Shown here piece after piece: positions 32,640 to 43,531 of a stretch of DNA of 64,000 nucleotides. Source of the DNA: Pseudomonas oryzihabitans. Its GTDB lineage: Bacteria; Pseudomonadota; Gammaproteobacteria; Pseudomonadales; Pseudomonadaceae. Position numbers and translations under genes: made by a program. The notes under the pieces were generated by a model. That model did no database searches and was not told where the DNA came from. It saw only the letters and a program-made list of their open reading frames with translations. Each line of letters opens with the position of its first letter. The first letter of the stretch is position 1. The DNA is taken from the NCBI RefSeq assembly GCF_014522265.1, contig NZ_CP017024.1, positions 2,136,001-2,200,000 of the forward strand, in the 5' to 3' direction.

Positions 32640-34016
32640 TCAGTCCCGGCGCAGCTTGTAGCAGAGGAACAGGAAGGCCAGCCAGACCGGGATGGCGTAG
32701 ACCGAGACGGCGATGCCGGGGATGCGCAGCATCAGCACCAGGATCATGCCGACGAAGGCCAGGCACAGCCAGTTGACGAAGGGCGACCAGAACGCCGGGA
32801 AGTGCGAGGTGCGCCCGGCCTGGCGCTGGGCAGCGCGGAATTTCAGGTGGGTCAGGCTGATCAGCGCCCAGGCGATCACCAGCGAGGCCACCACCAGCGA
32901 CATCAGCAGCTCCAGGGCATTCTGCGGCAGCAGGTAGTTGACCACCACGCAGAGCAGGGTCACCGCCGAGGACACGGCGATGCCCAGCAGGGGCACGCCC
33001 TGGCGATTGGTGCGCAGCAGGGCGCGCGGGGCATCGCCCTGTTCGGCCAGGCCGTAGAGCATGCGGCTGGTGCAGTAGACGCCGCTGTTGTAGACCGACA
33101 GCGCCGCGGTCAGCACCACGAAGTTTAGCAGATGGGCGGCGGTGTCGCTGCCGAGCAGGGCGAAGGTCTGCACGAAGGGACTGCCGGCGTAGTCGTCGCC
33201 GCCGGCGCCGATGCTGCGCACCAGTTCGTCCCAGGGATGCAGCGACAGCAGGATGGTCAGGGCGCCGACATAGAAGATCAGGATGCGCCAGACCACCTGG
33301 TTGATGGCCTTGGGGATCACGGTGCGCGGCTGGTCGGCTTCGGCGGCGGTGATGCCTACCAGCTCCAGGCCGCCAAAGGAAAACATGATGATCGCCAGCA
33401 CCGCGAACAGGCCGCTCCAGCCGTTGGGCAGGAAGCCGCCATGGTTCCAGAGATTGCTCACCGAGGCCTCGGGGCCACCGCTGCCGCTGACCAGCAGCCA
33501 GAGCCCGAAGGCCATCATGCCGAGGATGGCCACCACCTTGATCAGCGCGAACCAGAACTCGGTCTCGCCAAAGGCCTTCACGTTGAACAGGTTGATGGCG
33601 TTGACCAGCACGAAGAACACCAGGGCGCTGGCCCAGGTCGGCACCTCGGGCCACCAGTACTGCACGTACTTGCCCACCGCAGTGAGCTCCGACATGCCCA
33701 CCAGCACATAGAGCACCCAGTAGTTCCAGCCGGAGAGAAAGCCCGGGAAACGGCCCCAGTAGCGACTGGCGAAGTGGCTGAAGGAGCCGGCCACGGGCTC
33801 CTCGACGATCATCTCGCCGAGCTGGCGCATGATCAGGAAAGCGATGAAGCCGGCGATGGCATAGCCGAGGATCATCGCCGGACCCGCCGACTTGAGCACC
33901 CCGGCCGAGCCGAGGAACAGACCGGTACCGATGGCTCCGCCGAGGGCGATCAGCTGGATATGACGATTCTTCAGGCCGCGCTGCAACTGGCCGGCGGCGG
34001 GTTGGGGCTGGGACAT
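32640..34016 (-). CDS. aroP: aromatic amino acid permease, AroP-like
   Basis: A 458-residue APC-superfamily importer with about 12 membrane segments. The start LKNRHIQLIALGGAIGTGLF, the stretch RQLGEMIVEEPVAGSFSHFA and FSFGGLELVGITAAEAD closely follow E. coli AroP, which imports Phe, Tyr and Trp by proton symport. It stands alone and is convergent with the GtrII-like gene. Substrate choice among aromatic amino acids is inferred from similarity. Confidence 0.85.
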   Translation of the reverse strand: MSQPQPAAGQLQRGLKNRHIQLIALGGAIGTGLFLGSAGVLKSAGPAMILGYAIAGFIAFLIMRQLGEMIVEEPVAGSFSHFASRYWGRFPGFLSGWNYWVLYVLVGMSELTAVGKYVQYWWPEVPTWASALVFFVLVNAINLFNVKAFGETEFWFALIKVVAILGMMAFGLWLLVSGSGGPEASVSNLWNHGGFLPNGWSGLFAVLAIIMFSFGGLELVGITAAEADQPRTVIPKAINQVVWRILIFYVGALTILLSLHPWDELVRSIGAGGDDYAGSPFVQTFALLGSDTAAHLLNFVVLTAALSVYNSGVYCTSRMLYGLAEQGDAPRALLRTNRQGVPLLGIAVSSAVTLLCVVVNYLLPQNALELLMSLVVASLVIAWALISLTHLKFRAAQRQAGRTSHFPAFWSPFVNWLCLAFVGMILVLMLRIPGIAVSVYAIPVWLAFLFLCYKLRRD

Positions 34017-34096
34017 GGACGGGGGTGTCTCGGTGGGGAGGGGAGCGGGCGGCTATGGTAGCACTCCTGTCGCCAGGGGCCTGGTCCGGGGCGTTG

Positions 34097-34262
34097 CCCT
34101 CACCCCGGCCTCTCCCGGAGGGAGAGGGGGAAGAGCGTAGCGGGGCAGGGGTCTCCGGTGAGTCTCCCTGCCGGCCCTCTTCCCCTGGAGAGCGGAACGA
34201 ACAGGTGCCTGAGGTGCTTTTGCCCCCTCTCCCCCGGGGAGAGGGTTGGGGGGAGGGCGAGT
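34097..34262. repeat. CTC-rich MITE-like element, copy 1
   Basis: It is bounded by CCCTCACCCCGGCCTCTCCC at the left and the inverted counterpart GGGGAGAGGGTTGGGG at the right, with an unrelated middle. It fills most of the 355-base gap before ygiQ. Related elements occur at 43206 and 58216. It encodes no plausible protein. Confidence 0.75.
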
Positions 34263-34304
34263 CCAGAGCCACCGTCGATAGCCAAAGGCAATCGATGTCC
34301 GGGG

Positions 34305-34332
34305 CTGAACTGGTCATTTTTTGTGCTATTCT
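34305..34332 (+). promoter_or_regulatory. candidate promoter of ygiQ
   Basis: An extended -10 (TGC-TATTCT at 34324-34332) lies 40 bases before the ATG, with a weak -35 CTGAAC 16 bases upstream. Confidence 0.4.
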
Positions 34333-34371
34333 TCGCGCCCTCCTGAAAACACCCCTATCCCGGAAGCTGCC

Positions 34372-36639
<2,268 letters not shown>

Positions 36640-36643
36640 GGCT

Positions 36644-36722
36644 ATCGCGGCCAGGGCAGTCCGCCGAAGCGGTCGCTCCTACGGGGTGCGATGCTTCTGT
36701 AGGAGCGGCCCATGGCCGCGAT
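36644..36722. repeat. REP doublet left of the RAYT gene
   Basis: ATCGCGGCC and GTCGCTCCTACGG are followed, inverted, by TGTAGGAGCGGCC and ATGGCCGCGAT. This is the head-to-head REP arrangement (REPIN) typical of Pseudomonas. It lies just before the RAYT transposase. Confidence 0.8.
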
Positions 36723-36773
36723 CAAGCCGCTACAAATGTTTAACTGGTCGTTTTCATCTCTCAAGGACGAGCG

Positions 36774-37229
36774 ATGTCATCACGTCATGCGGCGTTGCGC
36801 AAGGGTCGTGTTTCTTTGCCCGGCCAGCTGTATCTCCTGACCACGACTACCAGCCAGCGCCAGGCGCTGTTCGCCGATTTCCCCGTGGCATGCACGGTGG
36901 CCCGGACCTTTAACGATCCTTGTTTGCTTGATGACGCCAGGCTGCTTGCGTGGGTGTTGATGCCGGATCACGTCCATTGGCTGGTTTCGTTGGGTGAGCG
37001 TTTCAGCCTGGACGAGTTGGTCCTGCGCCTAAAGTCGGCCAGTGCACGTCGGGTCAATGCGATCCGCAATACCAAAGGGGCTGTGTGGGCGCCGGCCTAT
37101 CATGACCACGCTCTAAGAGCCGAAGAAGATGTCCAGGCGGTGGCCCGGTACATCGTTGCCAATCCGGTGCGGGCGGGGCTGGTGAAGCGGGCGGGTGATT
37201 ATCCGTTTTGGGATGCGGTGTGGTTGTAG
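36774..37229 (+). CDS. REP-associated tyrosine transposase (RAYT)
   Basis: A 151-residue Y1 HUH transposase that is thought to mobilise the short REP sequences around it. The HUH pair is His66 and His68 in MPDHVHWL. The catalytic Tyr is probably Tyr126 in ARYIVANPVRAGLV, which matches the RAYT signature. It starts with ATG after CAAGGACGAG. REP doublets flank it on both sides and a third lies 2.2 kb away. RAYTs are vertically inherited single-copy genes rather than ordinary insertion sequences, and no terminal repeats of an IS are seen. Confidence 0.92.
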   Translation: MSSRHAALRKGRVSLPGQLYLLTTTTSQRQALFADFPVACTVARTFNDPCLLDDARLLAWVLMPDHVHWLVSLGERFSLDELVLRLKSASARRVNAIRNTKGAVWAPAYHDHALRAEEDVQAVARYIVANPVRAGLVKRAGDYPFWDAVWL

Positions 37230-37246
37230 ATCGTGCCAGGAAAGCT

Positions 37247-37327
37247 GATCGCGGCCATGGGCCGCTCCTACGGGGCATATCGGAGCCTATAGGAGCGGCC
37301 GCATCGGCGGACCGCCATGGCCGCGAT
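37247..37327. repeat. REP doublet right of the RAYT gene
   Basis: GATCGCGGCCATGGGCCGCT with CCTACGG is followed by the inverted partner ATAGGAGCGGCC and GCCATGGCCGCGAT. It ends at the stop of aroE. Confidence 0.82.
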
Positions 37328-37328
37328 A

Positions 37329-38183
37329 TCAGCCGCGCAATTCGGCGAAATGGGCCTGCATGCGGTCGGCGTCGGCGCTGCGGCCGCTGAAGAGTTCGAA
37401 GGCCTTGACCGCCTGGAACACGGCCATAGTGCCGCCATCCAGGGTGCGGCAGCCGAGGGCGCGGGCCTGGCGCAGCAGTTCGGTTTCCAGCGGGAAGTAG
37501 ATGATTTCGGCGACCCAGAGGCCGGGGTGCAGCAGTTCGGCCGGCAGTGGCATGCCGGGCAGCTTGACCATGCCCACCGGCGAGGTGTTGACCAGGCCGT
37601 CGGCGGCGGCGACTGCGGCGGCCCGGTCGGTGCCGACCGCGGCGCGCCCGGGGCCGAAGTGGCGGGTCAGGTTGTCCACCAGCGCCTGGGCGCGCTCGGC
37701 CTCGACGTCGAAGATGAACAGATGGTCGACGCCCTCGGCGAGCAGGGCGTGGGCCACGGCGCTGCCGGCGCCGCCGGCGCCCAGCTGCACCACCAGGCGC
37801 TTGGCCACGTCCGGCAGGCCGCGGCGAAAGCCTTCGGCGAAGCCCAGGCAGTCGGTGTTGTGACCCACGGTGCGGCCGTCGGCCAGCACCACGGTATTCA
37901 CCGCGCCGATGCCGCGCGCCTCGGGCGAGAGATCGTCGAGCAGCGGGATGATCGCCTGCTTGCAGGGAAAGGTGATGTTGAGGCCGGTGAAGCCGGTGCG
38001 CTGGGCGGCCTGCAGCAGCTCGGGCAGGGCGTCGGCAGCGAGGCCGAGGGCATCCAGGTCGATCAGCCGATAGAGGTATCTGAGACCCTGGGCGTCGCCT
38101 TCGCGTTCGTGCATGGCGGGCGTCAGCGAGGCCTGGATGCCGGCGCCGATGAGGCCGGCGAGGACGGATTTGGGTGCGGTCAT
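37329..38183 (-). CDS. aroE: shikimate/quinate dehydrogenase (AroE family)
   Basis: A 284-residue NAD(P)-dependent dehydrogenase. Motifs include a catalytic Lys in NITFPCKQAIIPLLD, Asp in HNTDCLGFAEG, the nucleotide-binding LGAGGAGSAVAHAL, and NTSPVGM. The N-terminus GLIGAGIQASLTPAMHERE differs from the biosynthetic AroE signature (SxSP replaced by SLTP) and resembles quinate/shikimate dehydrogenases used in catabolism. It lies four bases after aroQ, so the pair forms an operon that could feed quinate or shikimate carbon into dehydroquinate. The ATG at 38183 is chosen; the longer frame adds only Ser/Pro-rich sequence. Confidence 0.85.
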   Translation of the reverse strand: MTAPKSVLAGLIGAGIQASLTPAMHEREGDAQGLRYLYRLIDLDALGLAADALPELLQAAQRTGFTGLNITFPCKQAIIPLLDDLSPEARGIGAVNTVVLADGRTVGHNTDCLGFAEGFRRGLPDVAKRLVVQLGAGGAGSAVAHALLAEGVDHLFIFDVEAERAQALVDNLTRHFGPGRAAVGTDRAAAVAAADGLVNTSPVGMVKLPGMPLPAELLHPGLWVAEIIYFPLETELLRQARALGCRTLDGGTMAVFQAVKAFELFSGRSADADRMQAHFAELRG

Positions 38184-38187
38184 GGAG

Positions 38188-38631
38188 TCAGTTTCCCTGG
38201 TGGGCGATGAGGGCGGCGATGGCGGCGCGATATCCCTGGCTGCCGAGGCCGCAGATGACGCCGACGGCGATGCCCGAGACATAGGAATGATGACGGAAGG
38301 CTTCGCGGCGATGCACGTTGGACAGGTGCACCTCGTAGACCGGCAGCTCGCTGGCCACCAGGGCGTCGCGCAAGGCCACCGAGGTGTGGGTCCAGGCGGC
38401 GGGATTGATCACCACCCCGGCATAGGCGCCGCGGGCCGCGTGAATCCAGTCGAGCAATTCGCCCTCGTGGTTGGTCTGGCGGAAGTCCACCTCGTAACCC
38501 CCGGCGGCGGCGCTCTCGGTACACAGCCGGGCGACGTCGGCCAGGGTCTCGTGGCCGTAGGTGGCGGGCTCGCGGGTGCCGAGCAGATTGAGGTTGGGTC
38601 CGTTGAGGACCAGGATGCGGCGGGAGGACAT
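38188..38631 (-). CDS. aroQ: type II 3-dehydroquinate dehydratase
   Basis: Interconverts 3-dehydroquinate and 3-dehydroshikimate. The 147-residue protein has [13 protein letters not shown], the catalytic Tyr region [21 protein letters not shown], and [17 protein letters not shown] with the His of the active site, then [11 protein letters not shown]. Pairing with the quinate-type AroE suggests a catabolic paralogue; the biosynthetic aroQ of Pseudomonas lies next to accB, which is not here. Confidence 0.92.
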   Translation of the reverse strand: MSSRRILVLNGPNLNLLGTREPATYGHETLADVARLCTESAAAGGYEVDFRQTNHEGELLDWIHAARGAYAGVVINPAAWTHTSVALRDALVASELPVYEVHLSNVHRREAFRHHSYVSGIAVGVICGLGSQGYRAAIAALIAHQGN

Positions 38632-38655
38632 GACAGCCTTCTCTCTTGTTGTCTT

Positions 38656-38676
38656 GCCGGGCAGGCGCTGCCCGGC
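38656..38676. promoter_or_regulatory. palindrome in the aroQ leader
   Basis: GCCGGGCAG-GCG-CTGCCCGGC is a perfect nine-base inverted repeat, enclosed by CTCTC and GAGAG. It lies between a candidate promoter (-35 complement CGTCAA at 38709-38714) and the aroQ start. It may be an operator or leader hairpin for the aroQ-aroE pair. Confidence 0.45.
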
Positions 38677-38777
38677 ACTGGAGAGAAAATGTACCAGCCG
38701 GTTAATTCCGTCAATCGAGTCGGTCGGGCGGGTGGCAGGGCAGGCTGCGGAAGCGTTCGATTATCGGCCCTGGTGAC

Positions 38778-39476
38778 TCAGATCGCCACCAGTCCGCGTA
38801 CCCCCTCGGCCTCCATGTCGACCCCGCGACCGCGCTGGACGATCTCGCCACGGGACATCACCAGGTAGCCGTCGGCCAGTTCGCTGGCAAAGTCGTAGAA
38901 CTGCTCCACCAGCAGGATGGCCATGTCGCCGCGCTTGGCCAGGTGGGCGATGACGGTGCCGATCTCCTTGATCACCGAGGGCTGGATGCCCTCGGTGGGT
39001 TCGTCGAGGATCAGCAGCCGCGGGCGGCTGGCCAGGGCGCGGCCGATGGCCAGCTGCTGCTGCTGGCCGCCGGAGAGGTCGCCGCCGCGACGCTGGCGCA
39101 TCTGCCGGAGCACGGGGAAGAGTTCGTAGATGGATTCGGGCACCTCGCGGGCTTCCCGGGCGGGAAAGCGCGACAGGCCCATGAGCAGATTTTCCTCGAC
39201 GGTGAGGCGCGGAAAGATCTCGCGGCCCTGGGGCACGTAGGCGATGCCGGACTGCACCCGCTGATGCGGCTTGCGGGCGGTGATGTCCTGGCCTTCCCAG
39301 GTGACGCTGCCGCGCTTGGCCGGGATCAGGCCCATGAGGCAACGCAGCAGGGTGGTCTTGCCGACGCCGTTGCGGCCGAGCAGGCTGGTGACCTCGCCGA
39401 TGGGGGCCTCGAAGGACAGGCCACGCAGGATGTGGCTGCCGCCGTAGTACTGATGGAGTTCGTTGACCTGGAGCAT
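38778..39476 (-). CDS. urtE: urea ABC transporter ATP-binding protein UrtE
   Basis: One of the two ATPases of the Urt urea importer, a HAAT-family transporter. The 232-residue protein has Walker A GRNGVGKTT, the signature LSGGQQQQLAIGRAL and Walker B LLILDEPTEG. It follows LivF-type sequence with YVPQGREIFPRLTVEENL. The ATG at 39476 (MLQVNELHQYYGG) is the family start. It is the last urt gene, separated from urtD by a REP doublet of about 80 bases. Confidence 0.93.
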   Translation of the reverse strand: MLQVNELHQYYGGSHILRGLSFEAPIGEVTSLLGRNGVGKTTLLRCLMGLIPAKRGSVTWEGQDITARKPHQRVQSGIAYVPQGREIFPRLTVEENLLMGLSRFPAREAREVPESIYELFPVLRQMRQRRGGDLSGGQQQQLAIGRALASRPRLLILDEPTEGIQPSVIKEIGTVIAHLAKRGDMAILLVEQFYDFASELADGYLVMSRGEIVQRGRGVDMEAEGVRGLVAI

Positions 39477-39507
39477 GGGGGCCTCGGTGGGGCTCGATGT
39501 TTGGGGC

Positions 39508-39586
39508 ATCGCGGCCATGGGCCGCTCCTACAGGCGTGGATATCTCCGTAGAAGCGGTCGTGGCGGCGAACCGCCATGGCCGCGAT
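39508..39586. repeat. REP doublet between urtE and urtD
   Basis: ATCGCGGCCATGGGCCGCT with CCTAC is followed by GTAGAAGCGGTC and GCCATGGCCGCGAT, the same family as the two doublets beside the RAYT. It sits inside the urt operon and would be transcribed as an RNA hairpin. Confidence 0.8.
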
Positions 39587-39605
39587 TCATATTCAAACCA
39601 GGGCG

Positions 39606-40451
39606 CTAGCGCCCCAGATACACCTCGATCACCTGGTCGTTGGCCTGGACCTGGTCCAGCGAGCCTTCGGCGAGGACGTGACCCTGGTGCAGCACGGTGA
39701 CGTGGTCGGCGATGCTGCCGACGAAGCCCATGTCGTGCTCCACCACCATCAGCGAGTGCCGGGGCACCAGCGACTTGAACAGCTCGGCGGTGAATTCGGT
39801 CTCGGCGTCGGTCATGCCGGCGACGGGTTCGTCGAGCAGCAGCAGTTGCGGCTCCTGCACCAGCAGCATGCCGATCTCGAGGAATTGCTTCTGGCCGTGG
39901 GACAGCAGCCCGGCGGGGCGCCCGCGCGACTCCTGCAGGCGGATGGTGGTGAGCACCTCTTCCAGACGGTCGCGCTGCTCGCCGGAAAGCCGCGCGCGCA
40001 GACTGGCCCAGACCGACTTGTCGGTCCGTTGCGCCAGCTCCAGGTTCTCCCAGACGGTCAGGGCCTCGAACACCGTGGGCTTCTGGAATTTGCGGCCGAT
40101 GCCGGCCTGGGCGATCTGCACCGGTTGCAGGCGGGTCAGGTCGAGGGTCTCGCCGAACCAGGCGCTGCCGCGGTCGGGGCGGGTCTTGCCGGTGATGACG
40201 TCCATCATGGTGGTCTTGCCGGCGCCATTGGGGCCGATGATGCAGCGCAATTCACCGACGCCGATGTAGAGATTGAGGTCGCGCAGGGCCTTGAAGCCAT
40301 CGAAGCTGACCTCAATGCCTTCCAGGCTGAGGATGGTGCCGTGGCGGGTGTCCAGGCCCCTGCCGGCGCGATGGCCGAGACCGCTGGCCTCGGCGCCGAT
40401 GCCGGGATCAAGCACTTCCGCGGCGGTGGGAGGTATGGGGGCGGCTTTCAT
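39606..40451 (-). CDS. urtD: urea ABC transporter ATP-binding protein UrtD
   Basis: The second ATPase of the urea importer (LivG type), 281 residues. Walker A is GPNGAGKTT, the signature region is LLSHGQKQFLEIGMLL and Walker B is LLLLDEPVAGM. An N-terminal extension of about 40 residues precedes the ABC domain. Its ATG overlaps the urtC stop (ATGA), so translation is coupled. Confidence 0.93.
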   Translation of the reverse strand: MKAAPIPPTAAEVLDPGIGAEASGLGHRAGRGLDTRHGTILSLEGIEVSFDGFKALRDLNLYIGVGELRCIIGPNGAGKTTMMDVITGKTRPDRGSAWFGETLDLTRLQPVQIAQAGIGRKFQKPTVFEALTVWENLELAQRTDKSVWASLRARLSGEQRDRLEEVLTTIRLQESRGRPAGLLSHGQKQFLEIGMLLVQEPQLLLLDEPVAGMTDAETEFTAELFKSLVPRHSLMVVEHDMGFVGSIADHVTVLHQGHVLAEGSLDQVQANDQVIEVYLGR

Positions 40452-41527
40452 GCGTCGCGCTCCTTCTTGATGAGGCCGATCACGCCACGCGGCAGATAGA
40501 GGGTGACGACGATGAACAGGGCGCCGAGAAAGAACAGCCAGTATTCGGGAAAGGCTACGGTGAACCAGCTCTTGGCGCCGTTGACGATGCCGGCGCCGAG
40601 CACCGGGCCGATCAGGCTGCCGCGTCCGCCGAGGGCGACCCAGATGGCCGCTTCGATGGAGTTGGTCGGGGCCATCTCGCTGGGGTTGATGATGCCCACC
40701 TGGGGCACATAGAGGGCGCCGGCCAGGCCGCAGAGCACCGCTGAGAGCACCCAGACGAACAGCTTGAAGCCGCGCGGATCGTAGCCACAGAAGGTCACCC
40801 GGTTCTCGGCGTCGCGGATCGCCGTGAGGATGCGGCCGAACTTGCTCTGCGCCAGGCGCCAGCCCAGCCAGAGGCTGGCGGTCAGCAGGGCCACGGTGAG
40901 CAGGAAGAGCACCGCGCGGGTGCCCTGGGCGGCCACCGGAAAGCCCAGCAGGGTGGTGAAGCCGGTGAAGCCGTTGTTGCCGCCGAAGCCGGTCTCGTTG
41001 CGAAAGAACAGCAGCATGCCGGCAAAGGTCAGCGCCTGGGTCATGATCGAGAAGTAGACGCCCTTGATCTTCGAGCGGAAGGCGAAGAAGCCGAACGCCA
41101 GCGCCAGCAGGCCGGGGGCCAGCACCGCCAGGCACAGCGCCCAGAGGAAATGGTCGGTGCCGGCCCAGAACCAGGGATAGCGGGTCCAGGAGAGAAAGCT
41201 CATGAAGGGGGGCAGCCCGTCGCCGGCGGCCTGGCGCATGAGGTACATGCCCATGGCGTAGCCGCCGAGGGCGAAGAACAGCCCGTGGCCGAGGGAGAGC
41301 ATCCCGGCATAGCCCCAGACCAGGTCCAGGGCCAGGGCGACGATGGCGTAGCAGAGGATCTTGCCCACCAGGGTCAGGGTGTAGGCCGAGACCTGGAAGG
41401 CATTGTCGGCCGGCAGCAGGGACAGCAGCGGCAGGGCGATCAGCACGGCGAGGGCCAGGCCGAGCACGGCCAGGCTCAGGCGCGGACCGGCCTTCTGCAC
41501 AGCGGTAAGCGCGAGTGGCTGGTTCAA
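40448..41527 (-). CDS. urtC: urea ABC transporter permease UrtC
   Basis: LivM-type permease of 359 residues with about nine or ten membrane segments, including VWGYAGMLSLGHGLFFALGG and the conserved cytoplasmic loop KFGRILTAIRDAENRV. The start is TTG at 41527 (MNQPLALTAVQKAG), overlapping the TGA of urtB. No ATG fits, since the frame upstream of this TTG runs inside urtB. Confidence 0.93.
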   Translation of the reverse strand: MNQPLALTAVQKAGPRLSLAVLGLALAVLIALPLLSLLPADNAFQVSAYTLTLVGKILCYAIVALALDLVWGYAGMLSLGHGLFFALGGYAMGMYLMRQAAGDGLPPFMSFLSWTRYPWFWAGTDHFLWALCLAVLAPGLLALAFGFFAFRSKIKGVYFSIMTQALTFAGMLLFFRNETGFGGNNGFTGFTTLLGFPVAAQGTRAVLFLLTVALLTASLWLGWRLAQSKFGRILTAIRDAENRVTFCGYDPRGFKLFVWVLSAVLCGLAGALYVPQVGIINPSEMAPTNSIEAAIWVALGGRGSLIGPVLGAGIVNGAKSWFTVAFPEYWLFFLGALFIVVTLYLPRGVIGLIKKERDA

Positions 41528-43092
41528 TCGATGACCCTCCCCTTGAGGGCGAACAGGCCCTGGGGCCGCTTCTGGATGAACAGGATGATCAGGCCGAGGA
41601 TGAGGATCTTGCCCAGCACGGCGCCGATCTGGGGTTCGAGAATCTTGTTGACGATGCCCAGGCCGAAGGCCGCCAGCACGCTGCCGGCCAGTTGGCCGAC
41701 GCCGCCGAGCACCACCACCAGGAATGAGTCGATGATGTAGCTCTGGCCGAGGTCCGGGCCGACGTTGCCGATCTGTGACAGGGCCACGCCACCGAGGCCG
41801 GCAATGCCGGAGCCAAGGCCGAAGGCGAGCATGTCGATGCGCCCGGTGGGGACGCCGCAGCAGGCGGCCATGTTGCGATTCTGGGTCACGGCGCGCACGT
41901 TGAGACCCAGCCGGGTCTTGTTCAGCAGGGCCCAGGTCAGGACCAGCACGAAGACCACGAAGCCGAGGATGATCACCCGGTTCCACGGCAGGAGCAGGTT
42001 GGGCAGCACCTGGATGCCGCCGGACAGCCAGGCCGGGTTGGCCACCTCGACGTTCTGGGCGCCGAACAGCACCCGCACCGCCTGGATCAGCATCAGGCTG
42101 ATGCCCCAGGTGGCCAGCAGGGTTTCCAGCGGTCGGCCATAAAGATGGCGGATCACGGTGCGCTCCAGCGTCATGCCGATGGCGGCAGTGACGGCGAAGG
42201 CGACCGGCAGTGCCAGCAGCGGATACCAGGCCAGCCACTCGGGGGCCAGGCGTTGCAGGGTCAGCTGCACCATGTAGGTGCTGTAGGCGCCGAGCATCAG
42301 CATCTCGCCATGGGCCATGTTGATGACGCCGAGCAGGCCATAGGTGATGGCCAGGCCCAGGGCGGCGAGCAACAGGATGGAGCCCAGCGACAGCCCGGTG
42401 AAGGCCTGGCCGAGCAGATCGCCCAGCAGCAGCTTGCGATCCACCTGGGCGAGGCCGGTAGCGGCGGCCTTGCGGACGTCTTCGTTGGCTTCCACCGCGG
42501 GATCGAGCAGGGCCTGCAGGCGGGTCTTGGCCTGGGGCTCGCCGGATTCGCCGAGCAGGCGTACCGCGGCCAGGCGCACGGCGGGATCGGGATCGGTCAG
42601 CTGCAGGTTGGCCAGGGCGGCGGCGAGGGCGCCTTGCACTTCCTTGTCGGCTTCGCTCTGCAGACGTTTTTCCAGGAAGGCACGCTGCTCGGGCTTGGCC
42701 TCCTGGCGCAGGGCCTGGGCGGCGGCCAGGCGTACGCCGGCATCCGTGGACAGCAGCCCGCCGCTGGCCTGGGCAGCGCCGATGAGGATGCGCAGGCGGT
42801 TGTTCAGGCGGATCTGCTTGGGCGTGCCGGTCGGCGCCGTGGCCTCACCTTCGGCGGCGCTGTAGCGATCGCCGGTCTTGTAGAAGGGGCGCCTGTCTTC
42901 GTCGACATAGAAGCGGCCGTCCTGCAGTGCCTGGAGCACCGGGAGTTGGGCGGGATCAGGCGTGGCGGCCCAGTCCTGCAGCAGTTTGGCCTGGTCGTTG
43001 GCGCTGGCGGCGGCCAGTTCGGCGGCGGGACCGGCCTGGGCGGTGCCCACGAGCAGCAACAGCAGGGGCAGAAGAAAAAGGCGTAGGGACAT
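41524..43092 (-). CDS. urtB: urea ABC transporter permease UrtB
   Basis: LivH-type permease, 522 residues. It has a signal peptide (MSLRLFLLPLLLLLVGTAQA) and a soluble, helical, periplasmic N-terminal part of about 210 residues with repeated Leu/Ala motifs (DPAVRLAAVRLLGESGE), then eight or so membrane segments with GVINMAHGEMLMLGAY. The long N-terminal extension is normal for UrtB of Pseudomonas. It lies 439 bases from urtA because a repeat array has been inserted between them. Confidence 0.92.
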   Translation of the reverse strand: MSLRLFLLPLLLLLVGTAQAGPAAELAAASANDQAKLLQDWAATPDPAQLPVLQALQDGRFYVDEDRRPFYKTGDRYSAAEGEATAPTGTPKQIRLNNRLRILIGAAQASGGLLSTDAGVRLAAAQALRQEAKPEQRAFLEKRLQSEADKEVQGALAAALANLQLTDPDPAVRLAAVRLLGESGEPQAKTRLQALLDPAVEANEDVRKAAATGLAQVDRKLLLGDLLGQAFTGLSLGSILLLAALGLAITYGLLGVINMAHGEMLMLGAYSTYMVQLTLQRLAPEWLAWYPLLALPVAFAVTAAIGMTLERTVIRHLYGRPLETLLATWGISLMLIQAVRVLFGAQNVEVANPAWLSGGIQVLPNLLLPWNRVIILGFVVFVLVLTWALLNKTRLGLNVRAVTQNRNMAACCGVPTGRIDMLAFGLGSGIAGLGGVALSQIGNVGPDLGQSYIIDSFLVVVLGGVGQLAGSVLAAFGLGIVNKILEPQIGAVLGKILILGLIILFIQKRPQGLFALKGRVID

Positions 43093-43205
43093 GCTCGGCC
43101 TCGTCGATGGGTAAAGGCTCCTGCGCGACGTCTCCCGGGGGAGGGCGGGCGTGGCCTCGTTTCTGGTGCCGGGCACCGGGCATTGTGGCCGGGTGCGCTG
43201 GCGAG

Positions 43206-43515
43206 CCCTCACCCCGGCCCTCTCCCAGAGGGAGAGGGGGAGGAGCGGAGCGGTGGTGGTGCGGGTGTTTCCTGTGGGCTGCGGAACGCCTTTTGCCCTC
43301 ACCCCAATCCTCTCCCCGAGGGAGAGGGGGGAAGAGCTATTGGCCTCGGCACGGCTTTGGCCCTCAACCCAACCCTCTCCCCGAGGGAGAGGGGGAAGAG
43401 CTATTGGCCTCGGCACGGCTTTGGCTCTCAACCCAACCCTCTCCCCAGGGGAGAGGGGGTAGGAGCGGGGTGCCATCTTTCAGGCTTCGCTCCCCCGAGG
43501 GGGAAGCGAAGCCTA
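43206..43515. repeat. CTC-rich repeat array between urtB and urtA, copy 2 of the family
   Basis: Four units beginning CCCTCAMCCC start at 43206, 43296, 43361 and 43425. The last three are 64-65-base tandem copies sharing GGGAAGAGCTATTGGCCTCG. Each unit contains CTCTCCCC facing GGGGAGAG, so each can fold. The array fills most of the 439-base gap, and the rest (43093-43205) has nothing recognisable. It would be transcribed as part of the urt message. Confidence 0.85.
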
Positions 43516-43531
43516 GGGTGAGGGCTGGCCG

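Noticed and set aside
36774-37229. Ordinary insertion sequence of the IS200 type
   Set aside because: The motifs and flanking REP doublets fit a RAYT, and no IS ends or target changes are seen.
43206-43515. CRISPR-like array from 64-65-base periodicity
   Set aside because: The whole unit repeats, with no constant repeat plus unique spacer pattern, and no cas genes are near.
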